NCBI RefSeq assembly: GCF_900103645.1
Contig: NZ_FNHP01000005.1
Location: 124,001-188,000, forward strand
From: Oryzisolibacter propanilivorax
GTDB taxonomy: Bacteria > Pseudomonadota > Gammaproteobacteria > Burkholderiales > Burkholderiaceae_C
Length of the DNA stretch: 64,000 bases
Direction: 5' to 3'
Part shown: piece after piece, positions 30,341 through 40,134 of the stretch
Layout: each line of letters begins with the position of its first letter
Position numbering within the stretch: the stretch's first letter is position 1
Made by a program: the position numbers and the translations under genes
The notes under the pieces: generated by a model
The model's database searches: none
Told to the model about the DNA's origin: nothing
Seen by the model: only the letters and a program-made list of their open reading frames with translations

Positions 30341-31084
30341 CTACACGCCCTGCAGCAGCTCGGGCAGCAGCCGTGCCGCCGTGCCGCGCAGCACCGTGTG
30401 CGCGGCGCTGTCGAGCTCGCTCTCCGCCGGGTTCAGCACTACCACGCGCGCACCGGCCTGGCGCGCCAGATGCGCCAGGCCGGCCGCCGGATAGACCGCG
30501 CCGGCGGTGCCGACCACCAGCATCAGCTCGGCCGCCTGCGCGGCCTGCTGGGCGGCGTCCAGCACGTCGGCAGGCAGGTTCTCGCCGAACCAGACCACGC
30601 CCGGGCGCACCAGGTTGCCGCAACGGGCGCAGCGCGGCGGACTGCCGGGCTCAGGCTGGTTTAGCCGGCAGCAGGCGCGCGGCGCATCCAGCCAGCGGTC
30701 GGCCAGCAGGTCGCCGTGCAGGCACAGCACGTCGGGGCTGCCGGCGCGCTGGTGCAGGCCATCGACGTTCTGCGTGATCAGCGTGAGCCGCCCGGGATGG
30801 CGGCGCGCGAAGTCCGCCAGGGCCTTGTGCCCGGCGTTGGGCTGCACGGCGGCGACGCCGGCGCGGCGGTGCGCATACCAGTCCCACACGCGCTGCGGCG
30901 CGGCGCGAAAGCCGCGCTCGCTGGCCATGTCCTGCGGGTTGAACTGCGCCCAGTAGCCGGTTTGGGCATCGCGGAAGGTGGGCACGCCGGACTCGGCGCT
31001 CATGCCGGCGCCGGTCAGCACGGCGACGCGGCCGGCCTGCGCGATCCAGTCGCGCACGGCGTGGCGCTCGGCCGCCGCGCTCAT
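30341..31084 (-). CDS. Sir2 family NAD-dependent protein deacetylase
   Basis: 247-residue sirtuin. NAD-binding motifs [14 protein letters not shown] and [12 protein letters not shown] are intact, LHG supplies the catalytic histidine, and the zinc site is formed by a CC pair and a CARC pair. VVWFGENLP follows, as in class III sirtuins with desuccinylase or deacylase activity. The start at 31084 overlaps the rlmB stop by ATGA, so the two are translationally coupled. The start 12 codons upstream was rejected for that reason. Confidence 0.92.
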   Translation of the reverse strand: MSAAAERHAVRDWIAQAGRVAVLTGAGMSAESGVPTFRDAQTGYWAQFNPQDMASERGFRAAPQRVWDWYAHRRAGVAAVQPNAGHKALADFARRHPGRLTLITQNVDGLHQRAGSPDVLCLHGDLLADRWLDAPRACCRLNQPEPGSPPRCARCGNLVRPGVVWFGENLPADVLDAAQQAAQAAELMLVVGTAGAVYPAAGLAHLARQAGARVVVLNPAESELDSAAHTVLRGTAARLLPELLQGV

Positions 31085-31833
31085 GCGGCGCCGCGCTGGC
31101 GCAGGGCCTCGTACAGGCACACGGCGCTGGCCACCGAAACGTTCAGGCTCTCCACTGCCCCCTGCATCGGGATGCGCACCAGCGCGTCGCAGGTTTTCTT
31201 CGTCAGCTGGCGCATGCCCGGGCCTTCGGCGCCCAGCACCAGCGCCACCGGGCCCTTCAGGTCGCTTTGGTACAAGGTGGCATCGGCTTCGTCGCTGGTG
31301 CCGATGACCCAGATGCCGCGCTCCTTGAGCTCGCCCAGGGTGCGCGCCAGGTTGGTGACCATGAAGTACGGCACCGTCTCGGCCGCGCCGCTGGCCACCT
31401 TGGCCACGGTGGCGTTGATGCCTACCGCGTGGTCCTTCGGGGCGATGACGGCATGCGCGCCGGCGCCGTCGGCCACGCGCAGGCAGGCGCCCAGGTTGTG
31501 CGGGTCGGTCACGCCGTCCAGCACCAACAGCAACGGCGCGGTGACGCCGCGCTCTTCCAGCCCGTCCAGCAGGTCGTCCAGCGACTGTGCCTGCTCGATG
31601 GCCTGCACGCGCGCGGCCACGCCCTGGTGGCCATGGCTGCCCGAAAGCTTGGCCAGGCGCAGCCCGTCGGCCTCGATCAGGCGCGCGCCGGCCTCGCGCG
31701 CGCGCTGCAGGAACTGGCGCATGCGCGCGTCGCGCCGCGTCGGCTCGTAGTAGATCTCGATGATGGACTGCGGCGCGGTCTTCAGGCGCACGCCGACGGC
31801 GTGGAAGCCGAACAGGACTTTGGGACTGGACAT
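31081..31833 (-). CDS. rlmB: 23S rRNA (guanosine-2'-O)-methyltransferase RlmB
   Basis: SPOUT-class methyltransferase that modifies G2251 of 23S rRNA in the ribosomal P loop. It has 250 residues. The N-terminal substrate-binding domain starts [12 protein letters not shown]. The SpoU motifs are [15 protein letters not shown] (motif 1), [12 protein letters not shown] (motif 2) and [22 protein letters not shown] (motif 3), forming the knot. Its length matches E. coli RlmB. Upstream of the sirtuin gene in the same transcript. Confidence 0.95.
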   Translation of the reverse strand: MSSPKVLFGFHAVGVRLKTAPQSIIEIYYEPTRRDARMRQFLQRAREAGARLIEADGLRLAKLSGSHGHQGVAARVQAIEQAQSLDDLLDGLEERGVTAPLLLVLDGVTDPHNLGACLRVADGAGAHAVIAPKDHAVGINATVAKVASGAAETVPYFMVTNLARTLGELKERGIWVIGTSDEADATLYQSDLKGPVALVLGAEGPGMRQLTKKTCDALVRIPMQGAVESLNVSVASAVCLYEALRQRGAA

Positions 31834-31954
31834 GCCCGGATTATCGGCGCCGCGCGCGTGGCGCCGGAGGGCGGTTTCCGGCCGCCTCCTAGAATCCGCC
31901 GCTTGTCACCCGGGTTTTCCCGGCGCTGCCCCTGTTCCCTTCCCTGTCGTTTCC

Positions 31955-33190
31955 ATGCTGATCTCTCCCCTGCTGCGCTGGCTGCGGCGCACCAGCCTCG
32001 TCGCGCAGATCGCCATCGCCCTGGTGGCGGGCGTCGCGCTGGCGCTGCTGGCGCCCGGCGCCACGCCCTACGTCGCCTTCCTGGGCACGCTGTTCATCTC
32101 GGCGCTCAAGGCCGTGGCGCCGGTGCTGGTGCTGGTGCTGGTCATGTCGGCCATCAGCCACCACGTGCCGGGCGAGGCCACGGGCATCCGCCCGGTGCTG
32201 CTGCTGTATGCCGTCGGCACCCTGTCGGCGGCGCTGGTGGCCGTGGCGGCCAGCCTGTGGTGGCCCAGCACGCTGACCCTGCGCAGCCCGCCCAGCGCCG
32301 AGCTGGCGCCGCCCGGCGCCGTGAGCGAGGTGCTGCTGAACGTGGCCACCAGCATCGTCGACAACCCGGTGCACGCGCTGCTGCAGGCCAACTACATCGG
32401 CATCCTGGCCTGGGCGGTGGGCCTGGGGCTGGCGCTGCGGCATGCCTCGCCCGGCACGCGCGCGGTGCTGCACGACGGCGCGCAGGCCGTCACCGCCATC
32501 ATCCAGGGCGTCATCCGCTGCGCGCCGCTGGGCATCCTGGGACTGGTGGCCAGCACGTTCGCCGAGGCCGGCACGCAGGCGCTGCAGGGCTACGCGCACC
32601 TGCTGGCGGTGCTGGTGGGCTGCATGCTGTTCGTGGCGCTGGTGGTGAACCCGCTGATCGTCTGGGCCTGCATCCGGCGCAACCCCTACCCGCTGGTCTT
32701 CACCTGCCTGCGCGAGAGCGGCGTGACGGCGTTCTTCACGCGCAGCTCGGCGGCCAACATCCCGATCAACCTGGCGCTGGCGCAGCGCCTAGGCCTCAAG
32801 GAGGAGACCTACAGCATCGCCATTCCGCTGGGCGCGACCATCAACATGGCCGGCGCCGCGGTGACCATCAGCGTGCTCACCCTGGCCGCCGCGCACACGC
32901 TGGGCATCCGCGTGGAGCTGCCCACCGCGCTGCTGCTGTGCGTGGTCTCTGCCGTCTGCGCCTGCGGCGCCTCGGGCGTGGCGGGCGGCTCGCTGCTGTT
33001 GATCCCGCTGGCGTGCAGCCTGTTCGGCATCGGCAACGACGTGGCCATGCAGGTGGTCGCGGTGGGCTTCATCATCGGCATCGTGCAGGACTCGGCCGAG
33101 ACGGCACTGAACTCTTCCACCGACGTGCTGTTCACCGCCGCCGCCGGCATGGCGCAGCAGCGGCGCGCCGGCACCCCCACGCCACTTTGA
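31955..33190 (+). CDS. sstT: Serine/threonine:sodium symporter SstT
   Basis: Inner-membrane sodium-coupled importer of serine and threonine, dicarboxylate/amino acid:cation symporter family. It has 411 residues and multiple hydrophobic helices. The family hairpin motif [21 protein letters not shown] and the segment [27 protein letters not shown] are close to SstT, and the late motif [17 protein letters not shown] fits. Convergent with the ABC ATPase gene; the gap holds a repeat copy. Confidence 0.92.
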   Translation: MLISPLLRWLRRTSLVAQIAIALVAGVALALLAPGATPYVAFLGTLFISALKAVAPVLVLVLVMSAISHHVPGEATGIRPVLLLYAVGTLSAALVAVAASLWWPSTLTLRSPPSAELAPPGAVSEVLLNVATSIVDNPVHALLQANYIGILAWAVGLGLALRHASPGTRAVLHDGAQAVTAIIQGVIRCAPLGILGLVASTFAEAGTQALQGYAHLLAVLVGCMLFVALVVNPLIVWACIRRNPYPLVFTCLRESGVTAFFTRSSAANIPINLALAQRLGLKEETYSIAIPLGATINMAGAAVTISVLTLAAAHTLGIRVELPTALLLCVVSAVCACGASGVAGGSLLLIPLACSLFGIGNDVAMQVVAVGFIIGIVQDSAETALNSSTDVLFTAAAGMAQQRRAGTPTPL

Positions 33191-33245
33191 GGGTCAAAAA
33201 CGGCTTCAGCCCATATGGAACAATGACCTGCAGCTATGCTTTTTG
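33187..33245 (-). repeat. ATAGCTG-family repeat between convergent sstT and ABC ATPase genes
   Basis: Minus strand: AAAAAGCATAGCTGCAGG, then CCATATGGGCTGAAGCCG and a TTTTTG end. The stop codon of the ABC ATPase (33234) is the TAG of ATAGCTG. Confidence 0.8.
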
Positions 33246-33944
33246 CAGTTCCTCGGCCGCCACGCGGCCGGCCTCGATGGTGATGCGCCGGTCGCAGCGC
33301 GCGGCGATCTGCCGGTCGTGCGTGACCAGCACCAGCGTCGTGCCCTGCTGGCGGTTCAGCTCGAACATCAGCTCCATCACCGCCGCGCCAGTGGCGAAGT
33401 CCAGGCTGCCGGTGGGCTCGTCGGCCAGCAGCAGCGCCGGCTGCACCACGAAGGCGCGCGCCAGCGCCACGCGCTGCTGCTCGCCGCCGGACAGTACGCG
33501 CGGTAAGTGCGCCAGGCGCTGACCCAGGCCCACGCGCTCCAGCATGCCGGCGGCCTGGCGGCGCGCGTCGCGGCGGCCGGCCAGCTCCAGCGGCAGCATC
33601 ACGTTCTCCAGCGCCGTCAGGTGCGCCAGCAGCTGAAAGCTCTGGAATACGAAGCCCATGCTGCGCGCGCGCAGCGCGGCACGCGCGTCTTCGTCCAGCG
33701 CGAACAGGTCCTGCCCCTGCACGCGCACCGTGCCGCGCGTGGGCACGTCCAGCCCGGCGATCAGCGACAGCAGCGTGCTCTTGCCCGAGCCGGAGGCGCC
33801 GACGATGGCCAGGCTTTGCCGCGCCGGGACGGAAAAATCGATGTCCCGCAGAATGTCGAGCGTGCCGGTGGAGTCGGTCACCGACTTGTGCAGGTGCTCC
33901 ACGGCGATGAGCGGCTCGGATGGCGCGGTGCGGGGTTCGGGCAT
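33234..33944 (-). CDS. ABC transporter ATP-binding protein (YbbA/LolD-like)
   Basis: 236-residue ATPase of the MacB/LolD class, which work with FtsX-type permeases on lipids or lipoproteins. Walker A GASGSGKST, Q-loop with GFVFQSFQLL, signature LSGGEQQRVALARA, Walker B LLLADEPTGSLD and H-loop LVTHDR are all present. In E. coli ybbA is divergent from tesA, and the same arrangement occurs here with a 24-bp gap. No permease gene (ybbP) is adjacent on this side. The last codons and the stop lie in a repeat. Confidence 0.9.
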   Translation of the reverse strand: MPEPRTAPSEPLIAVEHLHKSVTDSTGTLDILRDIDFSVPARQSLAIVGASGSGKSTLLSLIAGLDVPTRGTVRVQGQDLFALDEDARAALRARSMGFVFQSFQLLAHLTALENVMLPLELAGRRDARRQAAGMLERVGLGQRLAHLPRVLSGGEQQRVALARAFVVQPALLLADEPTGSLDFATGAAVMELMFELNRQQGTTLVLVTHDRQIAARCDRRITIEAGRVAAEELQKA

Positions 33945-33968
33945 GGATCAGGCAGACAGGGAGTGGGT

Positions 33969-34637
33969 GTGAACGAAAGCAACGAGGCGAAGCGGCTGGG
34001 CCGGCGTGACTTTAGCGCGGCGCTGCTGGCGCTGGCGGCAGCGGGCCTGCCGGCGGCCGGGCATGCCGCCGATGCGCGCCAGCCGGTGATCCTGGTGCTG
34101 GGCGATTCGCTCAGCGCCGAATACGGACTGGCGCGCGGCAGCGGCTGGGTGGCACTGCTGGAGCAGCGCCTGGCGCGCGAGTCCATAGCCGCGCGGGTGG
34201 TGAACGCCAGCGTCAGCGGCGAGACCACCTCGGGCGGGCGCGCGCGCCTGCCAGCGCTGCTCAAGGCCCACCGCCCGACGCACGTCATCCTGGAGCTGGG
34301 CGCCAACGATGCGCTGCGCGGCCTGCCCCTGAAGAACACCGAGGACAACCTGGCCTGGATGGCGCAGCAGGCGCAGGCCGCCGGCGCCCGCGTGCTGCTG
34401 CTGGGCATGCAGGTGCCGCCCAACTACGGCGGCGACTATGGGCGGCGCTTCGCCGGGCTGTTCGAGAGCGTGGCAAAACGGCAGAAGGCGGCGCTGGTGC
34501 CGTTCTTCCTGAAGGGCGTGGCCGACGTGCCGGATGCCGCGCGGCTGTTCCAGGCCGACCGCATCCACCCCAACGCGCAGGCACACCCGACCATGCTGGA
34601 CAACGTCTGGCCGCAGCTGCGCCGGCTGCTGCGCTAG
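33969..34637 (+). CDS. tesA: Arylesterase / TesA-like GDSL lipase
   Basis: 222-residue SGNH hydrolase, probably periplasmic; family members act as thioesterase I, protease I and lysophospholipase. Block I is VLGDSLSAEYGL with the nucleophile serine, block III has ELGANDAL and block V DRIHPNAQAH with the catalytic Asp and His. The N-terminal GRRDF followed by a hydrophobic stretch ending GHA looks like a Tat-type signal. The GTG start at 33969 is supported by AGGGAG upstream. Divergent from the YbbA-like gene as in E. coli. Confidence 0.9.
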   Translation: MNESNEAKRLGRRDFSAALLALAAAGLPAAGHAADARQPVILVLGDSLSAEYGLARGSGWVALLEQRLARESIAARVVNASVSGETTSGGRARLPALLKAHRPTHVILELGANDALRGLPLKNTEDNLAWMAQQAQAAGARVLLLGMQVPPNYGGDYGRRFAGLFESVAKRQKAALVPFFLKGVADVPDAARLFQADRIHPNAQAHPTMLDNVWPQLRRLLR

Positions 34638-34650
34638 CGGCGCAGCCCGG

Positions 34651-35454
34651 TCAGGCGGCCGGCGGGGGCGGCGCGGGCGGCTCCAGCGCGCTGCGGTAGG
34701 CGTGCCAGGTGGCGTGGCCCAGCAGCGGCCCGACGATCAGCAGCCCCGCGCCCCAGGCCAGCAGCGACAAACCCACCAGCGCGGTGATCAGCGCGCCCCA
34801 CAGCAGCATGGTGCCCATGTTGTCCAGCACCACGCGCATGCTGGTCAGCGCGGCGGTGAAGGCGTCGGTGTCGCGGTCCAGGATCAGTGGAATCGACACC
34901 ACGGTGAAGCAGAACACCAGCGCCGCGAAGATGCCGCCCACGGCCAGGTAGGCGGCGACGAACTGCCAGTTCTGCAGGTTGAACACCGCCTGCACCACGC
35001 CGGTGGTGGAGGGCATGCCGGTGTTGAAGAACACCGCGAAGACCACCAGCGAGGCGCGGCCCCACAGCAGCTCCAGCACGATCAGCGCCAGCACCAGCAT
35101 GGCCATGCTGGAGACGTGCCGGTCCCAGCAGGTCAGCGATTCGCCCAGGCTGGGCGCCAGACCGGCTTCGCGCCGGCGGCTGGTCTCGTACAGGCCCATG
35201 GCCAGGAACGGCCCGACCAGCAGGCAGCCGCTGGCCAGCGACATGGTGTATTCGGGCCGGGCGCGGAACACCCAGGCCAGCAGCAGCGCCATGCCCCAGA
35301 AGCACAGGCCGTAGAACAGCCCCACGCCGGGCGCAGCCAGCAGGTCGCGCGCGCCCAGCGCCAGCCAGTGGAACGGCTGCGCGACCGTGACGGGGCGCAG
35401 GACGAGGGGCGCGGGCGGCGCCGCGGGCGAGGCGGTGGCGGTCGTTTCCAGCAT
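34651..35454 (-). CDS. DUF2189 domain-containing membrane protein
   Basis: 267-residue inner-membrane protein with about six hydrophobic segments. The DUF2189 region runs from FHWLALGARDLLAAPGVGLFYG onward. The N-terminal 25 residues are Ala/Pro/Thr-rich. Some relatives are named cytochrome c oxidase subunit I-like, but no heme histidines are evident here. The start at 35454 (MLETTATAS) was chosen over one 20 codons earlier. Function unknown. Confidence 0.85.
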   Translation of the reverse strand: MLETTATASPAAPPAPLVLRPVTVAQPFHWLALGARDLLAAPGVGLFYGLCFWGMALLLAWVFRARPEYTMSLASGCLLVGPFLAMGLYETSRRREAGLAPSLGESLTCWDRHVSSMAMLVLALIVLELLWGRASLVVFAVFFNTGMPSTTGVVQAVFNLQNWQFVAAYLAVGGIFAALVFCFTVVSIPLILDRDTDAFTAALTSMRVVLDNMGTMLLWGALITALVGLSLLAWGAGLLIVGPLLGHATWHAYRSALEPPAPPPPAA

Positions 35455-35562
35455 GTCGGCAGCGGCGGTGAAAGTGGAAGACCGCGCCACCTTAAGGGCA
35501 GCCCTGCCCCGCACGCATCAAGGAAAGCCCGAACCCACACCTACCCGCGCCGGGCTACCCCG

Positions 35563-36789
35563 TCAGCCGAACGCCTGGCGCAGCGCCTGCGCCAGGTCGG
35601 CGCGCAGATCCTGCACGTCTTCCAACCCCACGCAAAAGCGCACCACCGTCCCGGGCGCCAGCTGCGGCGTCGCGCGCTCGCGCATCTCGCCCAGGTCGTA
35701 GGGCACGACCAGGCTCATCGGCCCGCCCCAGCTGTAGCCCAGGCGGAACAGCCGCAGCGCGTCGCAGAAGGCATCGACCTGCTCCTGGCTGCGGCTGGCG
35801 TCGAAAACCACGCTGAACAGCCCGGCCGCCGCGCCGTCGCCGCCATGCGCCGCGCCGCACAGCTGCTGCCAGTGCGCATGGCCAGGCGAGCCGGGCAGCG
35901 CCGGGTGCAGCACCTGCGCCACGGCGGGTTGGTCGGCCATCCAGCGCGCCAGCTCGCGCGTGGCCACATCGTGTGCGCGGTAGCGCAGGGCGATGCTGGG
36001 CAGCGCGCGCAGCACGGCCTCGGCGTCGTTGGCGCCCACGCCCAGGCCCAGGCGCATGTGCGCCAGCTTCAGCTTCAGGTGCAGGCGCTGGTCGCGCGTG
36101 GTCATGCTGCCCATCAGCACGTCGCCGCCGCCGCTGGGGTACTTGGTCAGTGCGTGCACGGAGATGTCCACGCCCAGGCTGCCGTCGCCCGTCAGGTCGA
36201 AGGGCGCGAAGGCCAGGCCCGCGCCCCAGGTGTTGTCCAGCGCCGAGACCACGCCGCGCTCGCGGCACAGGCGCGTCTGCGCGATCAGGTCGGGGAATTC
36301 CAGCGTGACCGAGCCGGGCGCTTCCAGCCAGACCAGACGCGTGCGCTCGTTGATGCGCGCGGCCAGGTCCTGCACGTCCAGCGGATCGAACATCTGGTGG
36401 CGGATGCCATAGTGCGCCAGCTCGGCCTCGGCCAGGGCCTTGCTGGGGCCATAAGCGTTGTCGGGCAGCAGCACTTCGTCGCCCTGGCGCAGCAGTGCCA
36501 GCGCCACCGTGGCGATCGCCGCCAGGCCGCTGGGCGCCAGCAGGCACTGGCTGCCGCCCTCCAGCGTGGCGATGCGCTCTTCCAGTTGGTAGGTGGTGGG
36601 AGTGCCGTGCAGGCCGTAGGTGTAGCTGGTCTTGTCTTTCCACTCGCGCGCGCGCATGGCGGCGACGTTGGGGAACAGCACCGTGGAGGCCTTGTGCACC
36701 GCCGGCTGCGGGGCATGGAAGCCGGCGGGCGGGACGTAGTCGTGGTGGACCAGCTGGGTCGAGATGGCGGGCAGGCGGGATTGGCTCAT
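35563..36789 (-). CDS. metC: Cystathionine beta-lyase / trans-sulfuration PLP enzyme
   Basis: 408-residue PLP enzyme of the Cys/Met metabolism family. The segment YTYGLHGTPTTYQLEERIATLEGG, the tyrosine/arginine phosphate contacts and the PLP lysine in VHALTKYPSGGGDVLMG match cystathionine beta-lyase (MetC), which cleaves cystathionine to homocysteine, pyruvate and ammonia. A second family member (metY, 50547) lies 14 kb away. Exact reaction within the family is inferred. Confidence 0.85.
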   Translation of the reverse strand: MSQSRLPAISTQLVHHDYVPPAGFHAPQPAVHKASTVLFPNVAAMRAREWKDKTSYTYGLHGTPTTYQLEERIATLEGGSQCLLAPSGLAAIATVALALLRQGDEVLLPDNAYGPSKALAEAELAHYGIRHQMFDPLDVQDLAARINERTRLVWLEAPGSVTLEFPDLIAQTRLCRERGVVSALDNTWGAGLAFAPFDLTGDGSLGVDISVHALTKYPSGGGDVLMGSMTTRDQRLHLKLKLAHMRLGLGVGANDAEAVLRALPSIALRYRAHDVATRELARWMADQPAVAQVLHPALPGSPGHAHWQQLCGAAHGGDGAAAGLFSVVFDASRSQEQVDAFCDALRLFRLGYSWGGPMSLVVPYDLGEMRERATPQLAPGTVVRFCVGLEDVQDLRADLAQALRQAFG

Positions 36790-36843
36790 GCCCGGATGGT
36801 AGCCGCAGGCCCCGGCAAAGCCGGCCGCCCGCGGCCCCCGGCG

Positions 36844-37452
36844 TCAGGGACGGATTTCCAGCTTGTTCTCGACGCGCTTGACACCGTCGATGCCCTGGGC
36901 GAGCTGCGTGGCACGATCGCGTGCCTGCTGGCTCTTGGCGGGCCCGGTCAGTGTGACCACGCCGTCCTTGGTGTCCACGTCGATGCGAAGGGCGCTCACG
37001 TCGGAATCGGCTGCGAAGGCGGCGTTGACCTTGGCGGTGATGCCGGCGTCGGCCACGGCGGCCGAGGCATTGGCGGCAGCCTGCTTGGTGTCGGCCTTGG
37101 CCTCCGCCACGTTTTCGCGGGTGTCCTGTGCCAGTTCATGCGACTTGGCGCGCGCCTCGGCGGTGGCTTCCTCTGCGTTCACCTTCGCATCGTGCGCGGC
37201 ATCCTGCGCGGCGACCTTGGTGTCATGTGCAGCGTCCTGCACGGCCACCTTGGCGTCGTGTGCGGCTGCCTGGACGTTGTCCTTGGCGTTCTCGGCGGCC
37301 TGGTCGGTCTTGGCGATGGCCGAATCGAGCTTCTGGCCCGCCGTGCGGTCGTCGTTGCGGTCGCACGCGGCCAGGCCCAGCGCCATCGAGATGGCGGCAG
37401 CCACAGTGGCGGTGCGCAGCAGGGCAGAACGGGCGGGTTGTGTCGTTGTCAT
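36844..37452 (-). CDS. BON domain lipoprotein with 11-residue repeats
   Basis: 202-residue exported lipoprotein. The signal ends in the lipobox LGLAAC (Cys about 30). Residues about 45-135 form an Ala/Asp/Lys-rich helical stretch with clear 11-residue repeats (AAHDAKVAVQD, AAHDTKVAAQD, AAHDAKVNAEE), like LEA-type or coiled-coil proteins. The C-terminal 70 residues are a BON domain (KVNAAFAADSDVSALRIDVDTKDGVVTLTG), which binds membranes in OsmY-like proteins. A role in envelope or osmotic stress is inferred from the architecture. Confidence 0.88.
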   Translation of the reverse strand: MTTTQPARSALLRTATVAAAISMALGLAACDRNDDRTAGQKLDSAIAKTDQAAENAKDNVQAAAHDAKVAVQDAAHDTKVAAQDAAHDAKVNAEEATAEARAKSHELAQDTRENVAEAKADTKQAAANASAAVADAGITAKVNAAFAADSDVSALRIDVDTKDGVVTLTGPAKSQQARDRATQLAQGIDGVKRVENKLEIRP

Positions 37453-37592
37453 GGAACTTCTCCTTCGGGTTTGGTGTGCAGCGACTGTAGAAACAGCCAC
37501 GGACCGCCGTGGGTGGGAGACCGCCGAAACGCCGGTAGGACAACGGCGGCAGGAACTTGAGGGCCGGCGCAGCAGCGCCACAATCGCCTTCC

Positions 37593-39287
37593 ATGCCTCG
37601 CATCGTTCTGTCCCGCTGGTTTCCTTTCCTGGCCTGGCCGCGGCCCAGCCCCGAGCTGCTGCGCGGCGAGTTCTGGGCCGGCATGACGGTGGGTCTGATG
37701 CTGGTGCCGCAGGGCGTCGCCTATGCCCACCTGGCTGGCATGCCGCTGGTGACGGGCATCTACGCCTCGCTGGTGCCGGCGTTGGTGGCGGTGCTGTGGG
37801 CCTCGTCCACGCGCCTGGGCGTGGGCCCGACGGCGCTGACCAGCCTGCTGATCGGCGCCTCGCTGACTGGCCTGGCCGAGCCGGGCAGCGCACAGTGGGT
37901 GCAGCTGGCGGCGTGGATGGCGCTGCTGTCCGGGCTGGTGCAGCTCACCCTCGGCGTGGTGCGCTTCGGCTGGCTGCTGAACCTGGTGACCTCGCCGGTG
38001 CTGGGCAGCTTCACGCAGGCCGCGGCGCTGCTGATCCTGGCCTCGCAGCTGCCGGCGCTGCTGGGCCTGCGCACCAGCTGGCACGCCCTGGCCAGCGACC
38101 CGTCCATCCACCACTTCGACCTGCGCGCCATGGCCTTCGGCCTGGGCAGCCTGCTGGTACTGATGCTGGCGCGGCGCTGGAAGCCGGGCTTTCCGGCGGC
38201 GATGGTGGTCATCGCCCTGGCGGCGCTGACGAGCTGGGGCACGGGCTTCGCCGATGCCGGCGGCGCGGTGGTCGGGCATGTGCCCTCCGGTCTGCCGTCG
38301 CTGTACCTGCCTGGCTGGCTGAGCTGGGACGAATTCGGCGCGCTGGCGCTACCGGTGCTGGTGGTGACGCTGGTGAGCTTCCTGGAGACCGCCTCCAGCG
38401 CCAAGGTCGAGCACTCGCGCGGCGGCACGCGCTGGAACGAAAACCAGGACCTGATCGCCCACGGCATGGCCAAGATGAGCTCGGGCCTGTGCGGGGCCTT
38501 CGCCACCAGCGCGTCGTTCTCGCGCTCGGCCATCAACCTGTACGCCGGCGCCAAGAGCGGCTGGGCCACGCTGTTCGCGCTGCTGGTGGTGCTGGCCACG
38601 CTGCTGTGGCTGACGCCCGAGCTGTACCACGTGCCGCAGGCGGTGCTGGCCGCGGTGGTGGTGACGGCGGTGACGGGGTTGATCAAGCCCCTGGGCATGC
38701 TGCGCCTGTGGCCGATCTCGCGCGTGGAGACGCTGATAGGCCTGGTGACCTTCGCGCTCACGCTGGTCAGCGCGCCGCGCCTGTATTGGGGCGTGCTGGC
38801 CGGGCTGGTGATGAACCTGTCGCACTTCCTGTACCAGCGGCTGCACCCGCGCATCATCGAGGTCGGCCTGCACCCCGACGGCAGCCTGCGCGACCGCCAC
38901 CTGTGGCAGCTGCCGCCGTTGGGCCCGCACGCGTTGGCGCTGCGCATGGACGCCGAACTGGATTTCGCCTCGGCCACGGCGCTGGAGCGGCGCGTGGCCG
39001 ACGAACTGGCGGCGCGGCCCGACCTGCGCCAGCTGTGCCTGTTCGCCCTGCCCGTCAACCGCATCGACGTGACCGGCGTCGAGGCCTTCGTGCGCCTGCG
39101 CGCGCTGATGCAGAGCCTGGGCGGCACGCTGCACGTGGCCGGGCTGAAGCTGCCGGTGCAGCGCATCCTGGAGCGCGCCGGCGTGCTGCACGAGGGCCCG
39201 GACCTGCGCATGTACCGCACCGACGGCGAGGCCGTGGCGGCGCTGGCCAGCCTGCCGGAGCCCGCATCCGCTCCCGCTGCGGCATGA
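37593..39287 (+). CDS. SulP family inorganic anion transporter with STAS domain
   Basis: 564-residue transporter. The membrane domain (to about 430) begins FWAGMTVGLMLVPQGVAYAHLAG, the SulP signature, with about 12 to 14 helices. The C-terminal STAS domain (about 450-545) has LRMDAELDFASATALERRV and LPVNRIDVTGVEAF. SulP proteins move sulfate, bicarbonate or C4-dicarboxylates with sodium or protons; the substrate is not evident. The start at 37593 gives the usual short N-terminus. Divergent from the BON gene. Confidence 0.9.
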   Translation: MPRIVLSRWFPFLAWPRPSPELLRGEFWAGMTVGLMLVPQGVAYAHLAGMPLVTGIYASLVPALVAVLWASSTRLGVGPTALTSLLIGASLTGLAEPGSAQWVQLAAWMALLSGLVQLTLGVVRFGWLLNLVTSPVLGSFTQAAALLILASQLPALLGLRTSWHALASDPSIHHFDLRAMAFGLGSLLVLMLARRWKPGFPAAMVVIALAALTSWGTGFADAGGAVVGHVPSGLPSLYLPGWLSWDEFGALALPVLVVTLVSFLETASSAKVEHSRGGTRWNENQDLIAHGMAKMSSGLCGAFATSASFSRSAINLYAGAKSGWATLFALLVVLATLLWLTPELYHVPQAVLAAVVVTAVTGLIKPLGMLRLWPISRVETLIGLVTFALTLVSAPRLYWGVLAGLVMNLSHFLYQRLHPRIIEVGLHPDGSLRDRHLWQLPPLGPHALALRMDAELDFASATALERRVADELAARPDLRQLCLFALPVNRIDVTGVEAFVRLRALMQSLGGTLHVAGLKLPVQRILERAGVLHEGPDLRMYRTDGEAVAALASLPEPASAPAAA

Positions 39288-39339
39288 CGCCAGGCGCGGC
39301 CGCGCTGCTACACTGGCGTCCCACTTTTTGCTCCCGTTC

Positions 39340-40089
39340 GTGCCCACTTCCGCGCAGCCCGCCTCCGTCTTCCTGCGAGACCTCAACCTGAGCACCGCGC
39401 ACACCCTGGTGACGCAGGCATCGGGCAATCCCCAGGTCCTGCAGGAACTGGCGCCGCAGCAATACCTGCAGGCGCTGATCGACGGGCTGTGCAACCTGTC
39501 GCTGCGCGACCCGCTCACCGGGCTGCCCAACCGACGCTTCTTCGCCGCGGCGATGGACAGCGAGATCGACCGCGTCGCGCGCTCGGGCGAGCCGGCGCTG
39601 CTGCTGATGCTGGACATCGACCACTTCAAGAAGGTGAACGACCGCTACGGCCATGGCGCCGGCGACGTGGTGCTGCAGGCGGTGGCGCGTATCCTGGAGC
39701 GCTGCCTGCGCCCCATGGATACGGTAGCGCGCCATGGTGGCGAGGAGTTCGCCATCATCCTGCCCGCCTGCCAGTTCGGCTTCGGCAGCATGGTGGCGGA
39801 GCGCGTGCGCTGCGCCATCGAATCCACGCCCATCGTCGTCTCCCCCAGCCTGACCCTACATGTCACGGTCAGCATCGGAGGCGCTTTCGCACTGCAGTGG
39901 ATCCGCAGCACCGCCGAGCTGTGGACCGAACGCGCCGACGCTCAGCTGTATGCCGCCAAGGCGGCGGGGCGCAACTGCGTGTCCATCGAGGAGCAGCCCG
40001 ACAGCACCGTCAGCGCCGAGGAAAAGAGCATGCTCTTCGGCCCCCTCTACACTCCATCGGGCTGGGGCGAGCTGCCGTCGGCCCACTGA
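39340..40089 (+). CDS. GGDEF domain protein (probable diguanylate cyclase)
   Basis: 249-residue cytosolic protein. The GGDEF domain occupies about residues 55-215: DPLTGLPNRRFF, DIDHFKKVNDRYGHGAGD and the active-site RHGGEEF, a functional form of the motif, so c-di-GMP synthesis is likely. The N-terminal 50 residues match no sensor domain I know. No RxxD inhibitory site was seen before the active site. The start is uncertain: GTG at 39340 is used, a TTG lies 4 codons earlier and neither has a good ribosome-binding site. Confidence 0.87.
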   Translation: MPTSAQPASVFLRDLNLSTAHTLVTQASGNPQVLQELAPQQYLQALIDGLCNLSLRDPLTGLPNRRFFAAAMDSEIDRVARSGEPALLLMLDIDHFKKVNDRYGHGAGDVVLQAVARILERCLRPMDTVARHGGEEFAIILPACQFGFGSMVAERVRCAIESTPIVVSPSLTLHVTVSIGGAFALQWIRSTAELWTERADAQLYAAKAAGRNCVSIEEQPDSTVSAEEKSMLFGPLYTPSGWGELPSAH

Positions 40090-40134
40090 CCACCGTGTTT
40101 GCAACCCGCCCACAGCGCCCCTGAAAGAGCGAAG

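Noticed and set aside
34534..37560. Long plus-strand open frame of about 1000 codons across DUF2189 and metC
   Set aside because: It runs antisense through two conserved genes and has no recognisable motifs.
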